Source: Chlamydiota bacterium
GTDB taxonomy: Bacteria > Chlamydiota > Chlamydiia > Chlamydiales > Parachlamydiaceae
NCBI GenBank assembly: GCA_013285965.1
Contig: JABDGQ010000006.1
Location: 1 to 64,000 of the forward strand
DNA length: 64,000 bases
Reading direction: 5' to 3'
Below the pieces are notes generated by a model. That model made no database searches, was not told where the DNA came from, and saw only the letters and a list, made by a program, of their open reading frames with translations. Positions 28,965 through 38,025 of this stretch are shown here, piece after piece. The translations under genes and the position numbers were made by a program. Positions within the stretch are counted from its first letter, which is position 1. Each line of letters starts with the position of its first letter.

Positions 28965-29933
28965 TTAAGCTCGAGGATGGGTGGCGTCGTAAACTTTTTT
29001 CTTAAGCTTCGGCGATACCTGTGTGTAAATAGTGGTGGTTGATAAGGAGCTATGTCCTAGGAGAGTTTGAATATTTTTTAAGTTCATTCCATTCTCTAGC
29101 CAATGTGTGGCAATAGTATGTCGAATGGTATGTGGCGTCACTTTACCGGCTAGCCCGCTTTCATTTAAATATCCTTCAAATTTGCGATCGACAGATCGGG
29201 CTGTTAGGCGATGCCCATATTTATTTAAAAAAAGGGCGTTTTCATCTTCAATAACAGCCCTTTCAGGGTGCGTGAGATATTCTTTGATCCATTCCCGCAC
29301 ATTATTGGTAATGGGTACCAGTCGTTCTTTTTTCCCTTTACCACGTAATTTAACAGTTAAATTGGCAAAATCAAAATCTTGTTTGTTTAAACCGACCAAT
29401 TCACTAATGCGCAATCCAGAACTATAGAATAATTCCATAATGGTCCGATCGCGCAATCCCAAATAAGTGGTTAAATCCGGTTGCTCAAATAAATGCAAAA
29501 TTTGCGCATAATTCAGGGCCACCGGTATTTTTTTATCTAATTTGAGACTGTCTAATTCCTCGGTGGGATTGACCGCTATCCATGATTGTGTTTGCGCATA
29601 TTTAAAAAAACTACGCAAAGACGAAAGACGCCGTGCAATAGTGCGTTTATTTTGTCCCTGGGTGTGTAACCAGGCCAAAAAACGACGAATATTTTTGCGA
29701 TCGATGCGCGCTATAGGCAATTTTTCATCAAATGAACAAGAATGCTCTGGTTGTTGTACTTTATAATCTATTTTGGTAGGTATTTCATCGTCTTTTGCCT
29801 CTGGCTGCCATTCTCTTATTAAATGTCCCAAAAAAGCATTTAAATCGATGGCATAATTTCGAACCGTGTGTTCAGATGCGTTTTTAATAACGCGCAGGTG
29901 TTCCAAGAATTTGTTTGCTACTAAAATAAACAT
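28965..29933 (-). CDS. xerC: Tyrosine recombinase, XerC-like
   Basis: 'ELFYSSGLRISELVGL', 'LRGKGKKERLVPI', 'TPHTIRHTIATHWLENGMNLKNIQTLLGHSSLSTTTIYTQV'. Confidence 0.88.
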   Translation of the reverse strand: MFILVANKFLEHLRVIKNASEHTVRNYAIDLNAFLGHLIREWQPEAKDDEIPTKIDYKVQQPEHSCSFDEKLPIARIDRKNIRRFLAWLHTQGQNKRTIARRLSSLRSFFKYAQTQSWIAVNPTEELDSLKLDKKIPVALNYAQILHLFEQPDLTTYLGLRDRTIMELFYSSGLRISELVGLNKQDFDFANLTVKLRGKGKKERLVPITNNVREWIKEYLTHPERAVIEDENALFLNKYGHRLTARSVDRKFEGYLNESGLAGKVTPHTIRHTIATHWLENGMNLKNIQTLLGHSSLSTTTIYTQVSPKLKKKVYDATHPRA

Positions 29934-29957
29934 AAATAACTAACTATCTGAGTTTGT

Positions 29958-30005
29958 AATCAAATCTACTCAAAAAATAGACTTATTTCGAAAAAAAGCC
30001 TATTG
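29958..30005. repeat. Degenerate member of the AATAGACTTCTTTCGAAAGAAGTCTATT family
   Basis: CAAATCTACTCAAAAAATAGACTTATTTCGAAAAAAAGCCTATTG; related to 5641-5706 and 21375-21440. Confidence 0.65.
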
Positions 30006-30020
30006 ATTCAAATTTAGAAT

Positions 30021-31208
30021 TTAAATTACACGTAAAGCTGTGCCAACTTTTTTAAAGGCCGCAATCGCCATGTCCAAGTCCTCTCGTGTATGATTAGCAC
30101 ACATTTGTGTGCGAATACGCGCTTGATTCATCGGTACGACCGGATAGGAAAAACTAACTACATAGATCCCTTCTTCCAGCATGCGCGCAGCAAACTCTTG
30201 GGCTAAAGTTGCCTCTCCTAACATTACTGGAATGATGGGGTGATGGCCACGAATTAAATTAAAGCCCAAGGCAGACATTTGTGCGCGAAAATATTGACTA
30301 TTAGCATGTAAGCGTTGACGGCGATCATGAGAATTAGCTATGAGCTCCAAGACTTTTAAGGATGCAGCTGCAATGCTGGGAGCTAAAGCATTAGAAAATA
30401 AATAGGGGCGTGAACGTTGACGTAGCCAATCAATCAATGGCTTGCGCCCAGAAGTATAACCACCTAAGGCTCCGCCAAGCGCTTTACCCAATGTGCCTGT
30501 AATAATGTCTACTCGTTGCATAACGTTGCAGTATTCATGAGAGCCACGTCCGTTTTCTCCTAAAAAACCGACAGCATGGCAATCATCAACCATTACAATG
30601 GCTCGATATTTATCAGCCAAATCGCAAATCGCCGGTAGATTAGCTATGGTACCATCCATCGAAAAAACTCCATCGGTAGCAATTAACCGAAAGCGTGCAC
30701 TTTGTGCCTCTTTTAGTTGCTCTTCTAGACTTTGCATATTATTGTTTTCATAACGCAGTCGTTTTGCTTTCGATAAGCGAATACCATCGATAATGCTTGC
30801 ATGATTTAGAGCGTCGCTAATTATCGCATCTTCTGCACCAAGTATAGTCTCAAAAAGACCGCCATTGGCATCAAAACACGAACAATATAAAATGGTTTCC
30901 TCCATTCCTAAAAAAGTAGAAAGTTGCTTTTCTAGTTGTTTATGTACAGTTTGTGTACCACAAATGAATCTTACTGAAGATAAACCAAAACCATAGCGCT
31001 GGTAACTTTCTTTGGCGGCTGCTATCACGTCGCTGTTATTTGACAAACCCAAGTAATTGTTAGCACAAAAGTTGAGTACATGACGACCACCTGCGATCAC
31101 GATATTGCCATCCTGAGGAGATATAATTTCCCGTTCGCGTTTATAAAGACCTTGTGTTTTTAAACTTTCTAATTGCGCTTCTAAATGATTAAAAAATGTT
31201 TCGTCCAT
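30021..31208 (-). CDS. kbl: Glycine C-acetyltransferase (2-amino-3-ketobutyrate CoA ligase)
   Basis: '[13 protein letters not shown]', '[20 protein letters not shown]', '[19 protein letters not shown]'. Confidence 0.9.
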   Translation of the reverse strand: MDETFFNHLEAQLESLKTQGLYKREREIISPQDGNIVIAGGRHVLNFCANNYLGLSNNSDVIAAAKESYQRYGFGLSSVRFICGTQTVHKQLEKQLSTFLGMEETILYCSCFDANGGLFETILGAEDAIISDALNHASIIDGIRLSKAKRLRYENNNMQSLEEQLKEAQSARFRLIATDGVFSMDGTIANLPAICDLADKYRAIVMVDDCHAVGFLGENGRGSHEYCNVMQRVDIITGTLGKALGGALGGYTSGRKPLIDWLRQRSRPYLFSNALAPSIAAASLKVLELIANSHDRRQRLHANSQYFRAQMSALGFNLIRGHHPIIPVMLGEATLAQEFAARMLEEGIYVVSFSYPVVPMNQARIRTQMCANHTREDLDMAIAAFKKVGTALRVI

Positions 31209-31249
31209 AAAAAATTACCTGAATTACCTGAAAGTTGTTTTTTTTTGTT

Positions 31250-32200
31250 TTACATGCTTGACGCATGATCCATACGTTTTGTAAAGGGAAATACTTTTAA
31301 ATCATCGGCGATATAAGTAGATGGAAAAATCGCACGAGCTTCTAATTCAAATAAATGTAAATTTTGATAACGAGCCGAAAAATGTGTCAAAATCAATTGC
31401 TTTACACCAGCTTGTTTGGCAATCTGCGCTGCTTGCGAGGCAGTTAAATGGTGATGTGTGAAGGCTAAGTCTTGGTGCTCTTTCAAATAGGTGCTTTCAC
31501 ATAAAAATAAAGTGGCACCCCGGGCAATGTCGATGGCTTGCTGACATGGCAATGTATCAATTACCACAGCAAAACTATCACCCTGCCTTATCCAACTGAC
31601 ATCTTCTAAGCCAATGCGTTCACCTTGTGGTGAAATTATAAAGCCGTTTTTTTCTAGTTCTTTGACCTGTAAACCTTTAATTCCATAATCAGTTAATTTA
31701 TTAGCGTCAAATTTGCGCGTATTTGCTTCAGTTATACGCCAACCAATGTTTTCAACGCCATGTTTTAAAAATACTGCTTCGATGCAGAAACGTCCATCAT
31801 CTTCCACTATACCAGCTTGAGTGACTGGATGCTCCACTACATGGATCATTTCATGATACATGGCACTGTAACGTAAACGATCAAAATATTTTTTTCCACT
31901 AGCTGGATAATAGCAATGAATGGGGTGTGTTACTTTATCTAAGTTCATGCGCATGAGCATTGAACCAAATCCGAGGCAATGATCTCCATGAAAATGAGAA
32001 ATAAAAATGCGTGTAACGCAGGTGGGAGCAATATTTGCAAAAATAAACTGTCTTTGGGTACCCTCTCCTGGATCAAATAGCAAACCCTCTTCATTCCAAC
32101 GCAATAAATAGGCGCCATGATTGCGGAAACGTGTCGGTTGTTGACTAGAACACCCTAAAATGATTAAGTCGCGCACCGACATATTTAAACTGGCCTCCAC
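31250..32200 (-). CDS. rnz: Ribonuclease Z
   Basis: '[21 protein letters not shown]', 'LFLCESTYL', 'ILTHFSARY'; alternative ATG at 32182. Confidence 0.9.
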   Translation of the reverse strand: MEASLNMSVRDLIILGCSSQQPTRFRNHGAYLLRWNEEGLLFDPGEGTQRQFIFANIAPTCVTRIFISHFHGDHCLGFGSMLMRMNLDKVTHPIHCYYPASGKKYFDRLRYSAMYHEMIHVVEHPVTQAGIVEDDGRFCIEAVFLKHGVENIGWRITEANTRKFDANKLTDYGIKGLQVKELEKNGFIISPQGERIGLEDVSWIRQGDSFAVVIDTLPCQQAIDIARGATLFLCESTYLKEHQDLAFTHHHLTASQAAQIAKQAGVKQLILTHFSARYQNLHLFELEARAIFPSTYIADDLKVFPFTKRMDHASSM

Positions 32201-33066
32201 TTAAAAAAAGATAAACGACCTAGTGCCACACCTGTAATGCCGCCACTGATATGAGCCATGTTTGCTATATTTAAGTAAAAAGTCAGATTAAAGTAGCTTT
32301 GCAAAATAAATAAGAGAGTTTGCACACCTGCCAATCCCACTACGAAAATAAACATAAACATAAAGGTGCGCTGATCCATTTGATATCCTTCCCATGGCGC
32401 GAGCCTTTGTCTCATCCATATAAAGGCTAGCATGCCACATAAAACACCGGAAAAACCGATAAAATTCGCACCACTCACTAAATATTGCGCAGTATTAGAG
32501 ATGCTACCACATAACAAAATAAAAAAAATATACCGCCATGGACTTAAACATGCTTCCATTTCTTTGCCCAACACAAATAACCAGGTCATGTTAAAAAACA
32601 GATGTAAAATATCACCATGTAATAAGCAAGGTGAAAACAGGCGCCAATATTGCCCAGAGCGAATCTTCTCAAAAACTGGCACACTATGCCAGGCCTCTTC
32701 AAGGGCCACTAAACCACCCTTAATAAGGATTGGATAAGCACCTTGCCAAAATGCTGTTTTTTTTATTTGTTCCAATAAATCAATGGCGCTACTGGGCAGA
32801 TTAGTTTGCTCTTCCAAAGCTTCAAAACCATATAGCTTAATAAAATTTTCTAACCGTTCATAAAAACTTGGATAATCATACAATAAAGCTTGGTCGATAG
32901 GTGAAGTAATTAGATTTAGATTAGCATAACCATGTGGCAAAGTGACAGTAGGGGGGATAAATTCGGAGAGCAAAAAAAAGGCACAGCACAAATAAATAAA
33001 TATACTTGTTATAGTACCCAATTTTTTTTGGTGCTGATGTTTATTGATAATAGTTGACAAGTTCAT
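32185..33066 (-). CDS. Rhomboid-family intramembrane serine protease
   Basis: '[17 protein letters not shown]', catalytic 'GFSGVLCGM', '[14 protein letters not shown]'. Confidence 0.9.
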   Translation of the reverse strand: MNLSTIINKHQHQKKLGTITSIFIYLCCAFFLLSEFIPPTVTLPHGYANLNLITSPIDQALLYDYPSFYERLENFIKLYGFEALEEQTNLPSSAIDLLEQIKKTAFWQGAYPILIKGGLVALEEAWHSVPVFEKIRSGQYWRLFSPCLLHGDILHLFFNMTWLFVLGKEMEACLSPWRYIFFILLCGSISNTAQYLVSGANFIGFSGVLCGMLAFIWMRQRLAPWEGYQMDQRTFMFMFIFVVGLAGVQTLLFILQSYFNLTFYLNIANMAHISGGITGVALGRLSFFKWRPV

Positions 33067-33102
33067 CCTTAAAAGTATAGCTCAAATTATGCACAAGCTG
33101 AT

Positions 33103-33609
33103 TTACTCAGATTTAATTTTATTAATAATGGCAGAGGTGGATAAGCCTGGTATTTTGGAAGCTAAATGAATTATCCCTCCGTTGGCGCGCACTATATCAG
33201 CTTCAATACAATTTTCGCCATATTCTATCCCATTTACATGCACGTCAGGTTTGATTAGTGAGAGAATATGGCGTGGGTCCAATTCTTCAAACCATGTGAC
33301 ATAGTTTACAAATTCTAAAGCGGCCATCATTTGTAAACGGTCTACTAAAGAAACCAGAGGCCTTTTTGGACTCTTGTATTGTTTTATTGAATCATCTGAG
33401 TTTAAGGCCACGATTAAAACATCTGCTACTTGCGAAGCTTCAAAAATGATGTGCAGATGCCCTGCGTGCAATAAATCAAAAGAGCCATTTAAAGTAGCTA
33501 AGCGCAGTTTTTTTGCACGTATTTGTGCTGCCCATTCTTCCAGATTCTGCGGTTGAATGATTTTTTTTTTATAAACTTGCTGCCATGGAACGTATTGCTT
33601 GGCTTGCAT
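33103..33609 (-). CDS. RfaE2/HldE C-terminal-type nucleotidyltransferase
   Basis: 'LATLNGSFDLLHAGHLHIIFEASQVADVLIVALNSDDSIKQYKSPKRP'. Confidence 0.88.
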   Translation of the reverse strand: MQAKQYVPWQQVYKKKIIQPQNLEEWAAQIRAKKLRLATLNGSFDLLHAGHLHIIFEASQVADVLIVALNSDDSIKQYKSPKRPLVSLVDRLQMMAALEFVNYVTWFEELDPRHILSLIKPDVHVNGIEYGENCIEADIVRANGGIIHLASKIPGLSTSAIINKIKSE

Positions 33610-33878
33610 TTGTATTTCTCAAATATTTAAAAAATTAAATTTGCATTCTATTTTATTTTGATTTGTATCATGTGCATGATATTGTGCAAGGCCATTTTTA
33701 TCAATACTTAAGATTATCTATAATCAATTAATAGCCGTTCTAAAAAATGTCTAATTTTAAAAATATAGTTTTTATTTTAAATTAATTTAATAATAGTAAT
33801 AAATTAGTTTAAATATTTGAAAATAATTAAATAATTAATTATAATTAAGTTGTAGAGGGAATGAACAAAGGAGGATAG

Positions 33879-34217
33879 ATGAAGTTGACCATCAACTTGC
33901 CACAACCAGTTGAACATTACCAAGTAATGCTATTTGATATGACGGTTAATGCTTCAGTTGCGACAGTTGGTGCAATTAGTTTGGGTGCAGTCGCGTCTTG
34001 TGCTCTAAGTGCTTTGGGTTTGGTCAAAACCGGGGCAGTAGTTGGTACGCTAACGGCATCTGTTACTGCTGTAGCTATTGGTAGTTGTGCAGCAGGCGGT
34101 GTGTTTGTAGGAATACTAAGCATATCGTGTCTATGTGTGTACGGTGTAGTTAATCGATTGCAACCCGTAACAATTGAAGTGGTACATAGTCCAGGATTGG
34201 TACAGCACTCTGAATAG
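33879..34217 (+). CDS. Small protein with bilobed hydrophobic domain (Inc-like candidate)
   Basis: 112 aa; two hydrophobic segments (~30-67 and ~70-92) separated by a short turn; strong AAAGGAGG RBS. Confidence 0.5.
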   Translation: MKLTINLPQPVEHYQVMLFDMTVNASVATVGAISLGAVASCALSALGLVKTGAVVGTLTASVTAVAIGSCAAGGVFVGILSISCLCVYGVVNRLQPVTIEVVHSPGLVQHSE

Positions 34218-34303
34218 TTTCTGTGCTCCTGCGCTAATTTGACATAGCTTTAAATTAATGTTGCTTTTTAGTAGTGAGATCAGTCTCACGTTGGCAATTT
34301 ATT

Positions 34304-34369
34304 GAAGTGTTTGTTTAGTTTTAGCACTTTCAATACGAAGTGTTTGTTTAGTTTTAGCACTTTCAATAC
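34304..34369 (+). repeat. 33-bp direct tandem repeat, two identical copies
   Basis: GAAGTGTTTGTTTAGTTTTAGCACTTTCAATAC at 34304-34336 and 34337-34369; each contains AAGTG...CACTT. Confidence 0.92.
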
Positions 34370-34542
34370 ATTGTATCAAATTTAGCAACGAGGCTTTGTT
34401 GATGATTTTTGTATGCTTTAGAAGAAGCAAAAAAGAGCTAGGGACGTTAAATAGCTTAGAAGATACTAATTAGTGGCTAATGCTAATTAATTTACAGAAT
34501 GTGGAGTGTATATTGGATATTAACCTGGTTATTACCACAGCT

Positions 34543-34610
34543 CTCGGGTAAAGCCAAATGTTTATATAATCTTTGAGGTTTAAACAACTTGGCTTTCCCG
34601 AGATTTTTTA
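34543..34610 (+). terminator. Strong hairpin followed by T tract (rho-independent terminator)
   Basis: CTCGGGtAAAGCCAA ... TTGGCTTTCCCGAG then ATTTTTTATT; ~31-nt loop. Confidence 0.7.
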
Positions 34611-34670
34611 TTAAAATTCTTTCGAAACTGCAATCCCGTGCCTCTGGCCCCTTTTTCAGATTAATTTGAT

Positions 34671-37600
34671 CTATTTGCTGCCATTCAAAATATGCAAAAT
34701 ATCTTTTTCCATTGCTTGCGGAGTTTTGTAGCTAAGTAGTGGTAATTTTCGCGTTATATTTTTACCGGTACTTGTTTCAATTATCAAACCCGATTTATCC
34801 TGTTTTATTAATGTAATTTGTTGCAATGAGGCCAGCACACGAATGCGTGTTAAATGATATAACCACAAAGTCGGCTGTGGCGGCGGGCCAAATCGGTCTA
34901 TTAATTCATGCCAGATGGCATCGACCTCTTCTAAAGAAGAGCTTTCACCTAAGCGTTGATAAATTTCCATGCGCAATGTTACTTCATTGACATAATTTTC
35001 AGGTAAACGCGCTTCAATAGGTAGTTCAATGCGTGTATCAAAGGCTGCATTATGAGATTGACCTTGCAACGTGCGCATGGCTCTTTTGAGTAATTTACAA
35101 TATAGATAAAAACCAATGGAGCGCACATGTCCGGACTGTTTTTCACCAAGTATGTCACCAGCTCCACGTAATTCAAGATCAAGCATAGCGATGCGCATGC
35201 CTCCACCATAGCTACTACAATTGGCAAGGGCATGTAAACGTTTTTGAGCGCTCTCTGAGAGGGTGCTGGAATTTGATACCAAAAAATAAGCATATGCGCG
35301 CCGATTCCATCTTCCCACTCGTCCACGCATTTGATAGAGTGTGGCTAACCCATATTGATCAGCGCGATCAATAATAATAGTATTGGCATTGGGGATATCG
35401 ATCCCGTTTTCAATAATCGTCGTAGCTACTAAAATATCAGCTCGCCCATTTTTAAAAGCATGGAAAGCTGAATCAATCTCGTCATTTTGCATCTGTCCAT
35501 GGGCCACTAAAACGCGTGCTTGTGGTAGTAACGTTTTAATGCGATCCGCTAGATCATAAATAGTGTCGACACGATTATGAACAACAAAAGCTTGACCATC
35601 GCGTGCAAGTTCACGCAACAATGCATTTTTTAAAACCTGATCATGTTTTTGAGCGATCACAGATTTGATTGGCAAGCGATCTTGTGGAGGGGTATTAATT
35701 AAGGACATATCTTTGGCCCCCATCAATGACATATATAATGTGCGAGGTATTGGAGTAGCTGAAAGTGCTATGCAATCGGCTCCTTGCTTAAGGGTGCGCA
35801 GATGTTCCTTTGCTTTTACTCCAAAACGTTGTTCTTCATCGATAATTATTAATCCTAAATTATTAAATTTGACATCGGCGCTAATTAACCGATGCGTGCC
35901 AATCACAATATTAATTGTACCTTGTGCAACACCTTCCAGAGTAGTTTTAATTTCCTTGGCACTTTGAAATCGAGATAAAATGCCAATAGAGATGGGAAAG
36001 CCATCCATCCTTTCTAAAAAACTTTCATAATGTTGCATGGCAAGTACGGTGGTGGGCGCTAAAACCGCTACTTGTTTATTACCATCCATGACTGCTTTAA
36101 AAGCTGCCCGCATAGCTACTTCTGTTTTTCCATAACCAACATCACCGCAAATTAAGCGGTCCATGGCTTTAGAAGAACATAGATCATTTTTAATATTAGC
36201 AATGGCCATCAATTGATCTTCAGTCTCTTCAAAAGGGAAGTTTTCTTCAAAAGCTTTTTGCCATGCGCTATCTCCGGGATATGGTGTTCTATTTTGCATA
36301 GAACGCTGTGCATAATTTTGTAATAATTCTGAGGCATATCCCACAATAGCCTGTTCTGTTTGTTGGCGCATTTTTTTCCAGCGCGGGCTTCCTAAAGTGT
36401 GGAGCTTTGGTATGATCTCATTGGCACCCACATATTTAGTGATCAGGTGCATCTGACTCAATGGCACAAATAGTTTAGAGCCTTCGGCATACTCAATGAC
36501 AAAAAATTCGCTACTAATACCCAAATGATTAGTTTGTTTTTCCATTTTCAAATAGCGTCCAATACCATGCTGTATATGTACTACAAACTCACCAGGCAAT
36601 AGTTCATAGTTTTCATAAGGGGTTGTGTGGTAGGTGCTACGTAATTTTTGTCGACGAATTTTATAACGGTGCGTGATCTCAGTGAAAGGCATAAGCATGC
36701 ATTCTAAATCCTCAATCATCATTCCATTGGAAAGGTAACCACGATGATAAAAGGTGTGGTGAGGTAGTTTTATTTGACCATCTGCCAATCGTTTGCGCAA
36801 ATTACTCTCATCCAATTCATTGGCGCTTAAAAAATGTAGTTGCATGTCGGGCTTTGCAGATAAATTGCTCAAACTTGCTAATAACTCAGCTCCAGTGGCC
36901 TGTTCGATTTCCGGTTGTAGACATTGCATAACAGTTTGAAAAGGATGACGCCAACGTTGCACACGCCAGTTTGTTTGAAATAGTTCAAATCCAATGTCAT
37001 GTAAAATTGTTTTTTGCGAATAAAATGCTTTGTTAGCATCATCAAAAACTTCAATGGCACTTAAATTTTCAATGGGTTGCTGACTGAGCAGTATCTTTTG
37101 TAAAGGCTTAACCATATCTTGCCAGTGCGCAAAAGAGCTAAATGTGCGACTAGGAGCAGCTAAAGTGGTTAAAGAAACAGAGCGATCTTCTAAAGCTGCA
37201 ATATCATCAAAAATAACGATAGTATTTGAGCTTAAATAATCTAAAATAGAAGCATGCTTGGCATAGCGAGAGAGTAATTCTAATTCACAGGCTGGCGTTA
37301 TATGCACAGTTGTAGCTGGGCTTATCGATATTTGTCCGATAGGGTCATAAATGCGTATCATTTCTACTATATTATCGCGAAATTCTATCCGATATGGATC
37401 AGGCGATGTGACAGGAAATATGTCGATAAGCCCTTGACGTAGGGCAAATTCTCCTTTATCAGCGGCAATACTACGTTGTTGATATCCCATTAGTAACAAT
37501 TTATCAGTTAATTCTTCTAAGAGTATATTGTCACCAGGTTTTAAAGATAAACAAAGCTCTTTAAAATCTTGAGGGGTTATGAGATGTTGTAGGCAAGCTT

Positions 37601-37958
37601 GTAAGCCGGTTAAAATAATCAAAGGATCTTTTGAATTAGCTAGAGTACGCAAAACACCGTAGCGTTCGCCAACAATATCGGGGCTAGGGGCTATATTTTC
37701 TGAGGGTAATGTTTCCCAAGCAGGGAAGTCAAAAACAGGGCAGGCCGTGAAAAAAGGAAAATCGTGAAAAAGCCGAGCTTCTTCTTGACTGGCACCTGTG
37801 ATTATTAAAACGTTTTTGCCAGTCACCTGTTGAGCTAGTGCAGCTATGAGGGCTTTAGGAGAGTTCCAGAGCCCTTCTATTAGTACAGTCTGTTGATTAA
37901 GATGTAGTAATTGCTCTAATACTTGTAGTCTCTGGCTGTGCAATAATTCTTTTAACAT
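34671..37958 (-). CDS. mfd: Transcription-repair coupling factor
   Basis: 'LLPGEFVVHIQHGIGRY', 'LICGDVGYGKTEVAMRAAFKAV', 'DEEQRFGVKAKEHL', 'ALSATPIPRTLYMSLMGAKDMS'. Confidence 0.97.
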   Translation of the reverse strand: MLKELLHSQRLQVLEQLLHLNQQTVLIEGLWNSPKALIAALAQQVTGKNVLIITGASQEEARLFHDFPFFTACPVFDFPAWETLPSENIAPSPDIVGERYGVLRTLANSKDPLIILTGLQACLQHLITPQDFKELCLSLKPGDNILLEELTDKLLLMGYQQRSIAADKGEFALRQGLIDIFPVTSPDPYRIEFRDNIVEMIRIYDPIGQISISPATTVHITPACELELLSRYAKHASILDYLSSNTIVIFDDIAALEDRSVSLTTLAAPSRTFSSFAHWQDMVKPLQKILLSQQPIENLSAIEVFDDANKAFYSQKTILHDIGFELFQTNWRVQRWRHPFQTVMQCLQPEIEQATGAELLASLSNLSAKPDMQLHFLSANELDESNLRKRLADGQIKLPHHTFYHRGYLSNGMMIEDLECMLMPFTEITHRYKIRRQKLRSTYHTTPYENYELLPGEFVVHIQHGIGRYLKMEKQTNHLGISSEFFVIEYAEGSKLFVPLSQMHLITKYVGANEIIPKLHTLGSPRWKKMRQQTEQAIVGYASELLQNYAQRSMQNRTPYPGDSAWQKAFEENFPFEETEDQLMAIANIKNDLCSSKAMDRLICGDVGYGKTEVAMRAAFKAVMDGNKQVAVLAPTTVLAMQHYESFLERMDGFPISIGILSRFQSAKEIKTTLEGVAQGTINIVIGTHRLISADVKFNNLGLIIIDEEQRFGVKAKEHLRTLKQGADCIALSATPIPRTLYMSLMGAKDMSLINTPPQDRLPIKSVIAQKHDQVLKNALLRELARDGQAFVVHNRVDTIYDLADRIKTLLPQARVLVAHGQMQNDEIDSAFHAFKNGRADILVATTIIENGIDIPNANTIIIDRADQYGLATLYQMRGRVGRWNRRAYAYFLVSNSSTLSESAQKRLHALANCSSYGGGMRIAMLDLELRGAGDILGEKQSGHVRSIGFYLYCKLLKRAMRTLQGQSHNAAFDTRIELPIEARLPENYVNEVTLRMEIYQRLGESSSLEEVDAIWHELIDRFGPPPQPTLWLYHLTRIRVLASLQQITLIKQDKSGLIIETSTGKNITRKLPLLSYKTPQAMEKDILHILNGSK

Positions 37959-37991
37959 TACAATTACTTAATCTTTTTCCGTAAATATGTA

Positions 37992-38025
37992 AAAAATCAC
38001 TTATTCAAATTATGCGTAAGGTGAG
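37992..38025. repeat. Solo terminal repeat of the MITE-like family overlapping the alaS 3' end
   Basis: AAAAATCACTTATTCAAATTATGCGTAAGGTGAG matches the right end of copies 1 and 2. Confidence 0.85.

Noticed and set aside
28965-29933. Tyrosine recombinase considered as a phage/island integrase
   Set aside because: Sequence looks like a chromosomal XerC; no att-like repeats or phage genes nearby.
33666-33681. TATCATG-TG-CATGATA inverted repeat upstream of the rfaE2-like gene
   Set aside because: Short and AT-rich; too weak on its own to call an operator.
34239-34267. TTGACA at 34239-34244 considered as a promoter for the non-coding region
   Set aside because: No acceptable -10 at 16-18 bp spacing (TGCTTT).
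34304-34369. Possible mini CRISPR (two 33-bp repeats)
   Set aside because: Repeats are directly adjacent with no spacer; no cas genes.
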